Of a stretch of DNA of 64,000 nucleotides, positions 52,690 through 60,111 are shown one piece after another; within the stretch, counting starts at the first letter, position 1; each line of letters starts with the position of its first letter. Both the position numbers and the translations under genes were made by a program. This DNA comes from Coprenecus sp964640305 (GTDB taxonomy: Bacteria > Bacteroidota > Bacteroidia > Bacteroidales > UBA932), in the NCBI GenBank assembly GCA_964640305.1, contig CAZXFF010000001.1, positions 124,001 through 188,000 on the forward strand. Reading direction: 5' to 3'. The notes beneath the pieces are model-generated. The model was not told the origin of the DNA, did not search any database, and saw nothing but the letters and a program-made list of their open reading frames with translations.

Positions 52690-53535
52690 ATGAAGCAAAT
52701 ATTCCCGGAGACCACCAGCGGACTGCTGCAATACGAGATTGCGGAAGGGGTAACGGCATTCTCCCCGTTGAGGAACGCCGTACTTCCGATGCATGTGGTA
52801 CAGGCTCATCAGGTACACGGAGACAGAATAGCAACCGTAACTTCAGGAAACTTAGACCGGACCCGGCTCGAAGGGTACGATGCCCTCGTTACGGACATAC
52901 CGGGGATTGCCATCGCTGCAAGGACAGCCGACTGCATTCCGGTTCTCATGTACGACCCTGTCCACCGGGCAATAGCCGCAGTTCATTCCGGATGGAAAGG
53001 GACTGTCCTGAAAATAGCCCGGAAGACCATTGAGCTGATGGCGGACCTGTACGGGACCCTTCCAAAAGACATCTTTGCCGTTATCGGGCCAGGCATAGGG
53101 CCGGACAGCTTCCAGGTCGGGCGGGAAGTGACGGAGGCCTTCCTCAGCGCAGGATTTCCCGAAAAATGGACTCCGGATTTTCCGCAAGGGCATACCCGGA
53201 CCAGGACAAGTCCAGTACCGCATAAAGGCCATACACCCCGGAACCTGCAAGCAGATCCTTCTGCGGCAAAACCCATGAGCGGACCTGCAGCAATCTCCCT
53301 GGAAACCATTCCGATAATCATGGACCATGGTCCCAAGATACCAGGTTCCATGGCAGGCGGCCTGCATATTGACCTCTGGCAAGCCAACCGATGGATACTG
53401 ACGGAAGCCGGTGTCCCCGACGACCGTGTTTTCATCTCAGGAATAGACACTTACACCAATACTTGCTTTTTCTCAGCCCGCCGCGAAGGCGCTTCCTGCG
53501 GCAGGACCATCAATACGATAATGCTTGACCCCTAA
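52690..53535 (+). CDS. pgeF: PgeF/YfiH (LACC1-type) multicopper-oxidase-fold purine nucleoside phosphorylase-like protein
   Basis: A 281-residue protein with family motifs AHQVHGDRI, RTADCIPVLMYD, AAVHSGWKGTV, GPGIGPDSFQVG and IDTYTNTCFFSARREG. Two His and one Cys in HQVHG, TADC and AVHSGW form the zinc site. Reported activities include phosphorolysis/deamination of purine nucleosides and editing of peptidoglycan precursors; which applies here is unknown. The ATG at 52690 is chosen because frames further upstream run through the repeat array and N gap. An insertion of about 55 residues (nt 53180-53355, Pro/His/Thr-rich) lies between the FPEKWTPDF segment and HIDLWQANRW. Confidence 0.9.
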   Translation: MKQIFPETTSGLLQYEIAEGVTAFSPLRNAVLPMHVVQAHQVHGDRIATVTSGNLDRTRLEGYDALVTDIPGIAIAARTADCIPVLMYDPVHRAIAAVHSGWKGTVLKIARKTIELMADLYGTLPKDIFAVIGPGIGPDSFQVGREVTEAFLSAGFPEKWTPDFPQGHTRTRTSPVPHKGHTPRNLQADPSAAKPMSGPAAISLETIPIIMDHGPKIPGSMAGGLHIDLWQANRWILTEAGVPDDRVFISGIDTYTNTCFFSARREGASCGRTINTIMLDP

Positions 53536-53567
53536 CGAAGCTCCCGCTCGGAAAAATCCAAATAAAT

Positions 53568-53600
53568 TTGTCTTTTTCTCTCGCTTACTCGCTATATTTG
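53568..53600 (+). promoter_or_regulatory. Promoter of xth
   Basis: TTG (53568-53570), 22 bp, TATATTTG (53593-53600). The box lies 35 nt before the ATG at 53636. Confidence 0.55.
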
Positions 53601-53635
53601 CCCATTGAAAGTTTACAGAATAAATATTTGATAGG

Positions 53636-54391
53636 ATGAAATTCATTTCGTGGAATGTAAACGGCCTGAGAGCCTGTTTCGGCAAAGGCTTCGAAGACAT
53701 ATTCAAGACTCTTGACGCCGACTTTTTCTGTCTGCAGGAAACGAAAATGCAGGAAGGGCAACTGGATGTTGCGTTTGACGGCTACCGCTCATACTGGAAC
53801 TACGCTCAGAAAAAGGGATATTCCGGAACAGCGATTTTCAGCAGGCACGAGCCTCTTTCCGTTACGTACGGCCTCGGACTGGAGGAGCACGATACGGAAG
53901 GGCGCGTCATTACCCTCGAGATGCCTGATTTCTATCTGGTGACGGTATATACGCCCAATTCCCAGGACGAACTTCGCAGACTGGACTACAGAATGATATG
54001 GGAAGATGAATTCCGCGCATATCTCCTGCGTCTGGATGCCGTCAAACCGGTAATCATCTGCGGTGACCTGAATGTCGCCCACAGGGAAATTGACCTGAAG
54101 AACCCCAAGACCAACCGCATGAACGCCGGATTTACCGATCAGGAACGCGGGAAGTTCTCAGAGCTGCTGGCTGCAGGATTCACTGACACCTTCAGATACT
54201 TCTATCCGGATGCTGAAGGAATCTACTCATGGTGGTCCTACCGCTTCAAGGCCAGAGAGAAGAATGCCGGCTGGCGCATCGATTATTTTCTGGTATCGAA
54301 CCGTCTGGCTCCCAGACTGCAAGGCGCAAAGATACACACCGGAATATTCGGTTCTGACCATTGTCCGGTCGAAGTCACACTGGAAATATAA
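53636..54391 (+). CDS. xth: Exodeoxyribonuclease III
   Basis: A 251-residue AP endonuclease/3'-5' exonuclease of the EEP family: FISWNVNGLRA at the N terminus, metal-binding Glu in QETKMQ, GDLNVAHREIDL near 142 and the catalytic GSDHCPVEV near 243. It acts in base-excision repair. It is monocistronic: it has its own promoter, and the regulator gene downstream has a separate -7 box. Confidence 0.96.
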   Translation: MKFISWNVNGLRACFGKGFEDIFKTLDADFFCLQETKMQEGQLDVAFDGYRSYWNYAQKKGYSGTAIFSRHEPLSVTYGLGLEEHDTEGRVITLEMPDFYLVTVYTPNSQDELRRLDYRMIWEDEFRAYLLRLDAVKPVIICGDLNVAHREIDLKNPKTNRMNAGFTDQERGKFSELLAAGFTDTFRYFYPDAEGIYSWWSYRFKAREKNAGWRIDYFLVSNRLAPRLQGAKIHTGIFGSDHCPVEVTLEI

Positions 54392-54448
54392 CATCAGGAG
54401 CAGGAACCGGAAAGAGCCACGTCAGAATGCCCGTCCCCGGATATTTTG

Positions 54449-54456
54449 TATCTTTG
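54449..54456 (+). promoter_or_regulatory. -7 box of the TPR/HTH regulator
   Basis: TATCTTTG ends only 4 nt before the ATG at 54461, implying a nearly leaderless transcript. No TTG lies 20-22 bp upstream. Confidence 0.4.
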
Positions 54457-54460
54457 CCGT

Positions 54461-56155
54461 ATGAAAGCCGTCTCCGCATACCGGTTCACACTGCTGCTGC
54501 TGGCAGCATTTGTGCTGCTGTACGCTTCTTCATGTTCCCGCCGGGACATGCGGGTGCAGTCCGTACTTGCTTCGGCCGACTCGCTGATGATGACCAGGCC
54601 GGAGGCCGCCCTGGATACCCTGCTGTCGCTGGACAGTACAGTCGTCTCTTCCATGCGGGGACGGGACCGTGCCGACTATGCCCTGCTGATGACCGAAGCC
54701 CGGTACAAATGCTACCTGCCGGTGGCGGAGGACACTGCCGTGTTCGAGGCGGCGGACTACTACCGCCGCAAAGGTCCGGATGACAGGTACGCCAGGGCCC
54801 TGACCATGCAGGGGGCGGTACTCTCAGAACGGAGGGATCCGGAAGGTGCGATGGCCGCCTACAAGGAAGCGGAACCGATAGTAGAGCGTGGAGGAGACCT
54901 GGAGCAGTTGGGGCTGATCAATACAAGAATAGGGGAATTATATCAGGAAAACTTCATAAATGAATCCGCAGCAATTGCCAGATACCGTAAAGCCCTTGAA
55001 TGTTTCGAAGAGGCCGGGCTGCCTGAAAGAATTATGTACACACATTCTTCCATTGCCCGGATGCTCATGCTGGACTCCGCCGACAAGGCCATCCCCCACC
55101 TCGGACAAGCGATGTCAATGGCGGAACAATCCGGGAACAAGTCCATAATACTCTCGTGTCTTGAGCTATACAGCCACTACTATTACTCAAGGCAAGACTT
55201 CCAAGGGGTAATATCCACAGCAAGAGCCCTGCCGGCATACAGGACAGTTGCACAGAACAGCATAGAAGAGAGAATGTTCAACAACCTGTTCTATAATGCC
55301 GCATTGGCATACTGCAGAATGGACCTGCCGGATTCGGCAAGAACCGCTGTCGGCAAAATGAGCATGAACTCATCGATAGACAGCATGATGGTCTATTATA
55401 CCTGTGCGGAGATAGCAAGGACAGAGGAGAGATGGAAGGATGCTGACATTCTCAGCAACGAATCAAGGGACATCAACGAAAGAATCGTATCCTCAGCATA
55501 CGATGAGAACATCTATTCCCTGGAAAAAGAACTTGACTACCAGAAAATAGCATCAGAACGGGACAGAGCGGAAGAGCGCCAGAAAATATCAATACTCGTT
55601 TCTCTGCTCGTATTATCATTTCTTGGAGCGGTTGTCCTCATTCTCTATTCCCGCATCAAAAAACTGAAGGCAGAAGGTGCGCTTCTTCTGGCCTCCATCC
55701 GCTCATACGAACATGATACGGCGGCCAAAGCCAGCCTGGCTGTAAAGAATGAGCAGACAGGACCGATAATGAGGGATATGGTCGCCCTGATAGGAGAACT
55801 CAACGATTCCTATTTCCGCTACGGCAGCACCTGCGCATTTCCCGAGAAAATAAAAGACGTCATCGAGAAATTCTTCCCGAAGAAAGACACCCCGGGCAGA
55901 ATATACGCTATATGCGAAAGTCTGTATCCAGGAGTCCTTGCAGACATCAGAAGCACCTATCCTCATCTTACGGATAACGACATGTTCCTTATAGCGCTCA
56001 TGGCCTGTGGTCTGCCAACAGGTGCGGTATGTGCGATAAAAAGGGTAACGGAAAATTCAGTGAACGTACATAAATCGAGGGTCGCCTCGAAAATGAAACT
56101 CAACAGATCCCTTTCCGACTTTGTATCGGATACATTCGTAAAGCACGACCAATAA
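54461..56155 (+). CDS. TPR-TM-HTH membrane regulator beside the RiPP locus
   Basis: A 564-residue protein: N-terminal signal/lipoprotein-like segment (1-25, ...YASSC), TPR-rich periplasmic domain (about 40-350), one TM helix (376-397), short coiled region, and C-terminal LuxR-like HTH (about 500-555, LTDNDMFLIALMACGLPTGAV...). In Bacteroidetes such one-component membrane regulators sense envelope signals and control adjacent genes. It stands directly upstream of the DUF3244 gene and the peptide cluster. Two TGATTATCA palindromes lie between it and that gene. The HTH is similar to that of the regulator at 34352-35173. Confidence 0.82.
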   Translation: MKAVSAYRFTLLLLAAFVLLYASSCSRRDMRVQSVLASADSLMMTRPEAALDTLLSLDSTVVSSMRGRDRADYALLMTEARYKCYLPVAEDTAVFEAADYYRRKGPDDRYARALTMQGAVLSERRDPEGAMAAYKEAEPIVERGGDLEQLGLINTRIGELYQENFINESAAIARYRKALECFEEAGLPERIMYTHSSIARMLMLDSADKAIPHLGQAMSMAEQSGNKSIILSCLELYSHYYYSRQDFQGVISTARALPAYRTVAQNSIEERMFNNLFYNAALAYCRMDLPDSARTAVGKMSMNSSIDSMMVYYTCAEIARTEERWKDADILSNESRDINERIVSSAYDENIYSLEKELDYQKIASERDRAEERQKISILVSLLVLSFLGAVVLILYSRIKKLKAEGALLLASIRSYEHDTAAKASLAVKNEQTGPIMRDMVALIGELNDSYFRYGSTCAFPEKIKDVIEKFFPKKDTPGRIYAICESLYPGVLADIRSTYPHLTDNDMFLIALMACGLPTGAVCAIKRVTENSVNVHKSRVASKMKLNRSLSDFVSDTFVKHDQ

Positions 56156-56201
56156 CTTATCATCACATCGGTGATAGCCTGAATGCCCGGTGTAAAACAT
56201 C

Positions 56202-56259
56202 TGATTATCAGGACTCTTTGCGATGATAATATTCTGCCGAACTTATCAACTGATTATCA
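56202..56259. promoter_or_regulatory. Cluster of TGATTATCA operators upstream of the DUF3244/RiPP locus
   Basis: Two exact TGATTATCA palindromes (56202-56210 and 56251-56259) are 49 bp apart and surrounded by related half-sites (GATGATAA at 56222 and 56276, ACTTATCAAC at 56241). The promoter-proximal copy is centred about 40 bp upstream of the -33 element. Confidence 0.45.
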
Positions 56260-56293
56260 ACATCTTACAACGCAGATGATAACATCGGAAAAC

Positions 56294-56324
56294 TTGTTGA
56301 TGTCATTTCCTGACACTATAATTG
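56294..56324 (+). promoter_or_regulatory. Promoter of the DUF3244 gene
   Basis: TTG (56294-56296), exactly 20 bp, TATAATTG (56317-56324; one mismatch). Only 4 nt separate it from the ATG at 56329. Confidence 0.5.
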
Positions 56325-56328
56325 TGTC

Positions 56329-56670
56329 ATGAAAAAAATATCGATTATAATCTTTGCCCTGTGCTTTTGCTCGTATGTATCACAAGCTGATGAGCGGGAA
56401 ATTATTATTCAGTCTGTTGATTATAATACACGGAGCATCGTAATTCTCCCCGAAGCCACCATCGAAAACGGAATCATCTCCGTCTCCTTCGATGCTTCCG
56501 GAGTTTACAGCCTGTATATCGAGGACAGCATGGGACACATCGTTTACACTTCCACCCTGCCCGCCAACGGCATGAAGTACTCATATGACCTTTCCGGCAT
56601 CGGTGAGGGAGCTTTCAGATTGACACTCGAAGGACCATTAGGGGAATACGAGGGATATTTTAACCTTTAA
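56329..56670 (+). CDS. Secreted DUF3244-type protein
   Basis: A 113-residue protein with signal peptide MKKISIIIFALCFCSYVSQA and a small beta-sandwich-like mature domain (GVYSLYIEDSMGHIVYTSTL...FRLTLEGPLGEYEGYFNL) resembling DUF3244 or a T9SS-like C-terminal domain of exported Bacteroidetes proteins. It is the first gene downstream of the TPR/HTH regulator and the candidate operators, so it is probably under that regulator. Function is unknown; a partner or sensor ligand for the regulator is one possibility. Confidence 0.7.
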   Translation: MKKISIIIFALCFCSYVSQADEREIIIQSVDYNTRSIVILPEATIENGIISVSFDASGVYSLYIEDSMGHIVYTSTLPANGMKYSYDLSGIGEGAFRLTLEGPLGEYEGYFNL

Positions 56671-56852
56671 CGACTATGAAACATGACAAACTTTTAAAAA
56701 ACTGGTTTTGTCTAACGCCATGGCAACTTCTGGCGAATTTTTAAGTAACTAAAATTTTCATATAACTTGCATATAAAAAGAAAATCAGGATTAGGGACAA
56801 TGTTCATGAAGAGACATAATTTATCTAACCCAATAAGGGGAGTGCTGTTCCG

Positions 56853-56876
56853 GCACCGCATTCTGTAGTGCGGTGC
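56853..56876. other. Hairpin with 8-bp GC-rich stem
   Basis: GCACCGCA (56853-56860) pairs with TGCGGTGC (56869-56876) across an 8-nt loop, followed by a pyrimidine-rich tract (CTCTTTTCTTTCTG). It could be a terminator for the DUF3244 transcript. Confidence 0.5.
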
Positions 56877-57059
56877 ATAGGCTCTTTTCTTTCTGTCAAT
56901 AAGACCAATCGATAAAAACACATAAATCGGGCAAGCATGGCCTGATATGCAGCACATACGTAGTCAAGGCTGCCTTGCCTGCCGCAAAAGGATGCATCAT
57001 GATTCCACCGGACAAATCTGTTTCCCGCAAAATCAAGGCTTAGAACGCCCATGCGGGAC

Positions 57060-57080
57060 GGCAGTTCGACTCCAACTGCC
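57060..57080. other. Hairpin with 7-bp stem and 7-nt loop
   Basis: GGCAGTT (57060-57066), loop CGACTCC, AACTGCC (57074-57080). It superficially resembles a tRNA T-arm but no tRNA can be folded around it. It lies 47 bp before the precursor ATG. Confidence 0.5.
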
Positions 57081-57127
57081 AATATCAAAAACAGAACACT
57101 TTATTATTCAACTAAAACATTATTTAT

Positions 57128-57346
57128 ATGAAAAACAAGTTTAGAATAGGCATAGATGATATGCTGGCAATAAAAGGTGGCAATAATGAATCTTCCGAAT
57201 TTATGTCATCTTCGGAGTGTTGGTGTACTTGTCATTGCATGGAGGTTGACGTTATGGGGTTCCAATTAGGTATGATGGTAAATGTAAGTACTGGCAAATT
57301 AGAGAACCCTAAATGTTCCACTGCTTTGAGTACTATATTCCAATAA
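57128..57346 (+). CDS. RiPP precursor peptide: double-glycine leader with CxCxCxC core
   Basis: A 72-residue peptide. Residues 1-18 form a short leader ending IKGG, the cleavage signal for C39 peptidase exporters; such an exporter is encoded at 60112. The predicted 54-residue core starts NNESSEF and carries four alternating cysteines (C31, C33, C35, C37, in ECWCTCHCM) plus C63 in NPKCS. This resembles GG-type rSAM-modified precursors known from Bacteroidales (TIGR04149-like) in layout, but I do not recognise this core. The gene is AT-rich. It is followed by a perfect hairpin and then the radical SAM gene. Thioether or other Cys crosslinks are likely products, by inference. Confidence 0.82.
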   Translation: MKNKFRIGIDDMLAIKGGNNESSEFMSSSECWCTCHCMEVDVMGFQLGMMVNVSTGKLENPKCSTALSTIFQ

Positions 57347-57349
57347 GAT

Positions 57350-57390
57350 TTAAATCATCCCGGCATACAATAACAACCGGGATGATTTAA
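57350..57390 (+). terminator. Perfect 14-bp hairpin between precursor and maturase (attenuator-type)
   Basis: TTAAATCATCCCGG (57350-57363) pairs perfectly with CCGGGATGATTTAA (57377-57390) across a 13-nt loop; a weak T tract (TATTTG) follows. It begins 3 bp after the precursor stop and ends 11 bp before the radical SAM ATG. It would give partial termination or 3'-end protection, allowing much more precursor than enzyme. Confidence 0.75.
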
Positions 57391-57401
57391 TATTTGCATG
57401 T

Positions 57402-59009
57402 ATGAAAAATTACTATCCTTTAGCCCATCCATTTTGGCTAAGTAAATACTCCATAGGAGGAATGTATGATGGGTACATTAATATGTTTGTATCCACAACA
57501 AAAGAAGATTTTGTACATTTGAAAAGATGTAAGTATGATAACTTGTATAGATTCCCCAATTTCGGTAAATACAGGAAATTCGGTTTTTTAAATGAGAATA
57601 GTCTAAACTGCAGAGTTGACTCTAGTATAAGCAATGTGAATAACATTCTATTGTATTCTGAAAATAGAGCTATCCCCAGGAAATTGACTATAGAATTGAC
57701 AGAAAAATGTAATTTAAGATGCAAATATTGCAGGTATACATTGAATATGCAAACGAATAAAGGACGGTATCATAATGATTCCAATATCTCATTTGAAACA
57801 GCATCTAAAGCAATATCTCGATATTTGGAAGAATATGATAAGGTGAAACGCCAAATTCCAGAACTTTTGACAAGAAAATATGATAAATACAGTTCTCCAA
57901 TTATAGGTTTTTACGGAGGAGAAGTCCTGCTTTGTCAAGATTTGTTTATGACTCTGGTTCGATTTATCAGAAATTTATCAAAAAGCATGCGGCTAAAAAC
58001 AAAAATAGCAATTACTACAAACGGGACGCTATTGAATGAGGCAGTTCTAAGTTTTTTGATAAAAAATGATATTTTTCTGGCAATTAGTATTGACGGTCCT
58101 CAATCTGAGAATGATAAAAACAGAGTATTCCAAGACGGTCACGGTTCTTTTCTATCCGTTAATAAGTGGATAGAGTATTTATCTGAAAATCACCTCGACT
58201 ACATGCAAAAAAAGGTGTCTATACAGGCTGTAGACGCACCCAATTACGATAAATGCCGTGTATTTGAATATTTCAGTTCAAAAACGAAAGGAGATAATTA
58301 TGCAGGTGTAAATAATTTTTTGGAATTGTCCTACACTGACTTCTCGGAGAATATCAATCCAATACAAACACATTTGGATTTAAAAGTTTTACGAAATAAT
58401 TTGAATAGACTTATAGATGAATATGATTCTTATTTTTCCTCCATAGATTCCAGTCTTTCTACAAATGACATCATTAGAAAGATAAGATTGAATCCTTTCG
58501 TAAAGAATGCTGTTCAACGCGCCTTTGAAGTGGAAAGAAAGATTTCTAATAAGCCTAAAACCATTTTGAATTATTTTAATTCCTGCTATCTTGGTAGAGC
58601 AAATCTGTTTGTATCCGTAAATGGAGAATACCACATATGCGAAAGGACAGATTTTTCAATGCCCATAGGGAATGTCAGTGACGGCATAAATACAACCAAA
58701 CTAAGAGATATTTATAGAAAGTATTTCTTGATGATGAATCGAAAAAAATGCAGATCCTGTTGGTGTTGCTTATTTTGTTCTCTTTGCGTAGGACAAACAA
58801 TCTACGAAAAGCATATAACTATTCCAAATAACAATAAATGCAGGCAAATTCAACTTATCGCGGATCATAATTTGAAATTATTGCTCCTGCTGTCACACCG
58901 GCATTATCATATTTTCAAGGCACTTGACAAGCATTTCAAGAATACTGACTATATATCAATAGATGAATTTCTCAGCAATTATAAACCAGTAAATCAATTA
59001 AATCCATGA
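57402..59009 (+). CDS. Radical SAM/SPASM peptide maturase
   Basis: A 535-residue radical SAM protein. The N-terminal region (about 1-90) may bind the leader. The SAM [4Fe-4S] motif is CNLRCKYC (C103, C107, C110), followed by the GGE motif at 172-174 and TTNGTLL. The C-terminal SPASM-like part has a first cysteine near 394, CERTD near 412, and an unusually dense run KCRSCWCCLFCSLC (C450-C462), with another Cys near 480, presumably ligating auxiliary clusters. It is strongly AT-rich compared with the next genes. It follows the precursor and overlaps the propeller gene by 4 bp. It is predicted to install thioether or carbon crosslinks on the core; the chemistry is not determinable here. Confidence 0.88.
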   Translation: MKNYYPLAHPFWLSKYSIGGMYDGYINMFVSTTKEDFVHLKRCKYDNLYRFPNFGKYRKFGFLNENSLNCRVDSSISNVNNILLYSENRAIPRKLTIELTEKCNLRCKYCRYTLNMQTNKGRYHNDSNISFETASKAISRYLEEYDKVKRQIPELLTRKYDKYSSPIIGFYGGEVLLCQDLFMTLVRFIRNLSKSMRLKTKIAITTNGTLLNEAVLSFLIKNDIFLAISIDGPQSENDKNRVFQDGHGSFLSVNKWIEYLSENHLDYMQKKVSIQAVDAPNYDKCRVFEYFSSKTKGDNYAGVNNFLELSYTDFSENINPIQTHLDLKVLRNNLNRLIDEYDSYFSSIDSSLSTNDIIRKIRLNPFVKNAVQRAFEVERKISNKPKTILNYFNSCYLGRANLFVSVNGEYHICERTDFSMPIGNVSDGINTTKLRDIYRKYFLMMNRKKCRSCWCCLFCSLCVGQTIYEKHITIPNNNKCRQIQLIADHNLKLLLLLSHRHYHIFKALDKHFKNTDYISIDEFLSNYKPVNQLNP

Positions 59010-60070
59010 AACGAATTTCAGTATTAGTGTTTGTAGGCCTTTTTTCAGTATCGTGCATACGTACCGGAGATACAGTATCTGTGCCGCAGTATTCTGAAAA
59101 TGCCATAACTTCGACTTCTTCGACAATCACCATGCAGGATCTCGTGGAAAGGGGCTACCGGATGAGCACCGTCCGTTTGAGGACTGCCGACGAAGTTGAG
59201 AGACTGCTTATCTCCGACGTGACCGATGTGGAACTGGCTGACAGTTGTATGTTTCTGCTTACTGCAGACTCAAAGGTTATGAAGTTCAGTCTGGACGGGC
59301 TTTTTGAAGGATATGTCGGCACAAAGGGCAATGGTCCGGGAGAATACATTTACGTCAATGACATCTTCTTGGCACCCAGTGGAAACGGCATCTGTCTGAA
59401 TGATGTCATAAAAGGAATAATCACTTATGGACTTGACAGAACGTATGAGGGAACGCTGGAGCGGGATACACCAGGACAGATAATTTACTCTATCTCAGAC
59501 AATCAGTGCATTATCGAGTCCGTGCAGGCTGTGATGGGCAATGAGGCGGACAGGCTCCGCATCAAGGATGCCGGCGGCAGTGTTATAGCTCATTTCTCTA
59601 ACTACCTGCAATTCAACTACACTCCAAAAGCCACTGTCACGGCTTATCAGGAGTACAAGGCTCTTTTCCGGAATGGAGCCGGGGAAATTGTCTACCATCA
59701 GATGAGTACCGACACCGTCTTCACTGTGCGCCCCGAGCTGCAGGCTCTGGAACCGAGGTGTTGCTTTGTCCTCCGGAACGGGGTCGCACAGAGAGATCTC
59801 TCATCATTTGCGGATATAAGTCAGGAAGTTTCATTGGTGTACGACTATGCCGAGGATTCTTCCTTCCGGTATGTCACTCTAATTGAACCTGGCTGGACTA
59901 AACGCCTCTATCTTATAGATAAGAGCAACAACTTTATCTACAGGTCAGAAGTGGGTGTGCCCGGTTCGGAAACGTCTTTCTACCCGAAATGGCAGTCTCG
60001 AAATAAACTGATGGATTATTTTCTTTCGGAAAATGAGGTTCCTTATCTTATAATGCTGGAGAAGCACTAA
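59006..60070 (+). CDS. Six-bladed beta-propeller lipoprotein
   Basis: A 354-residue protein with lipobox FSVSC (C17) and an NHL-like propeller (blade motif GTKGNGPGEYIYVNDIFL near residue 112). This 6-bladed family is common in Bacteroidales and often sits in peptide-export or RiPP loci. It overlaps the maturase gene by 4 bp (ATGA), so it is translationally coupled, although its base composition is more GC-rich. The role is unknown; binding of the exported peptide or immunity are possibilities. Confidence 0.85.
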   Translation: MKRISVLVFVGLFSVSCIRTGDTVSVPQYSENAITSTSSTITMQDLVERGYRMSTVRLRTADEVERLLISDVTDVELADSCMFLLTADSKVMKFSLDGLFEGYVGTKGNGPGEYIYVNDIFLAPSGNGICLNDVIKGIITYGLDRTYEGTLERDTPGQIIYSISDNQCIIESVQAVMGNEADRLRIKDAGGSVIAHFSNYLQFNYTPKATVTAYQEYKALFRNGAGEIVYHQMSTDTVFTVRPELQALEPRCCFVLRNGVAQRDLSSFADISQEVSLVYDYAEDSSFRYVTLIEPGWTKRLYLIDKSNNFIYRSEVGVPGSETSFYPKWQSRNKLMDYFLSENEVPYLIMLEKH

Positions 60071-60111
60071 ACCATGCCAGTTGTACTTAATATACAACGA
60101 ATTAGTATAAC

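Larger units (their letters stand above)
56671..57127. other. 457-bp leader region before the RiPP precursor, with hairpins
   Basis: No gene is found on either strand. It holds two clear hairpins, annotated separately, and an AT-rich final 60 bp. I could not find a full TTG-N20-TAnnTTTG promoter for the precursor. The length suggests a regulated leader or an insertion junction. Confidence 0.5.

Noticed and set aside
57030..57085. tRNA or tmRNA 3' end (GTTCGACTCC inside a hairpin)
   Set aside because: The 7-bp stem encloses the loop symmetrically in a way a T-arm does not, there is no acceptor partner, and no CCA or cloverleaf can be built.
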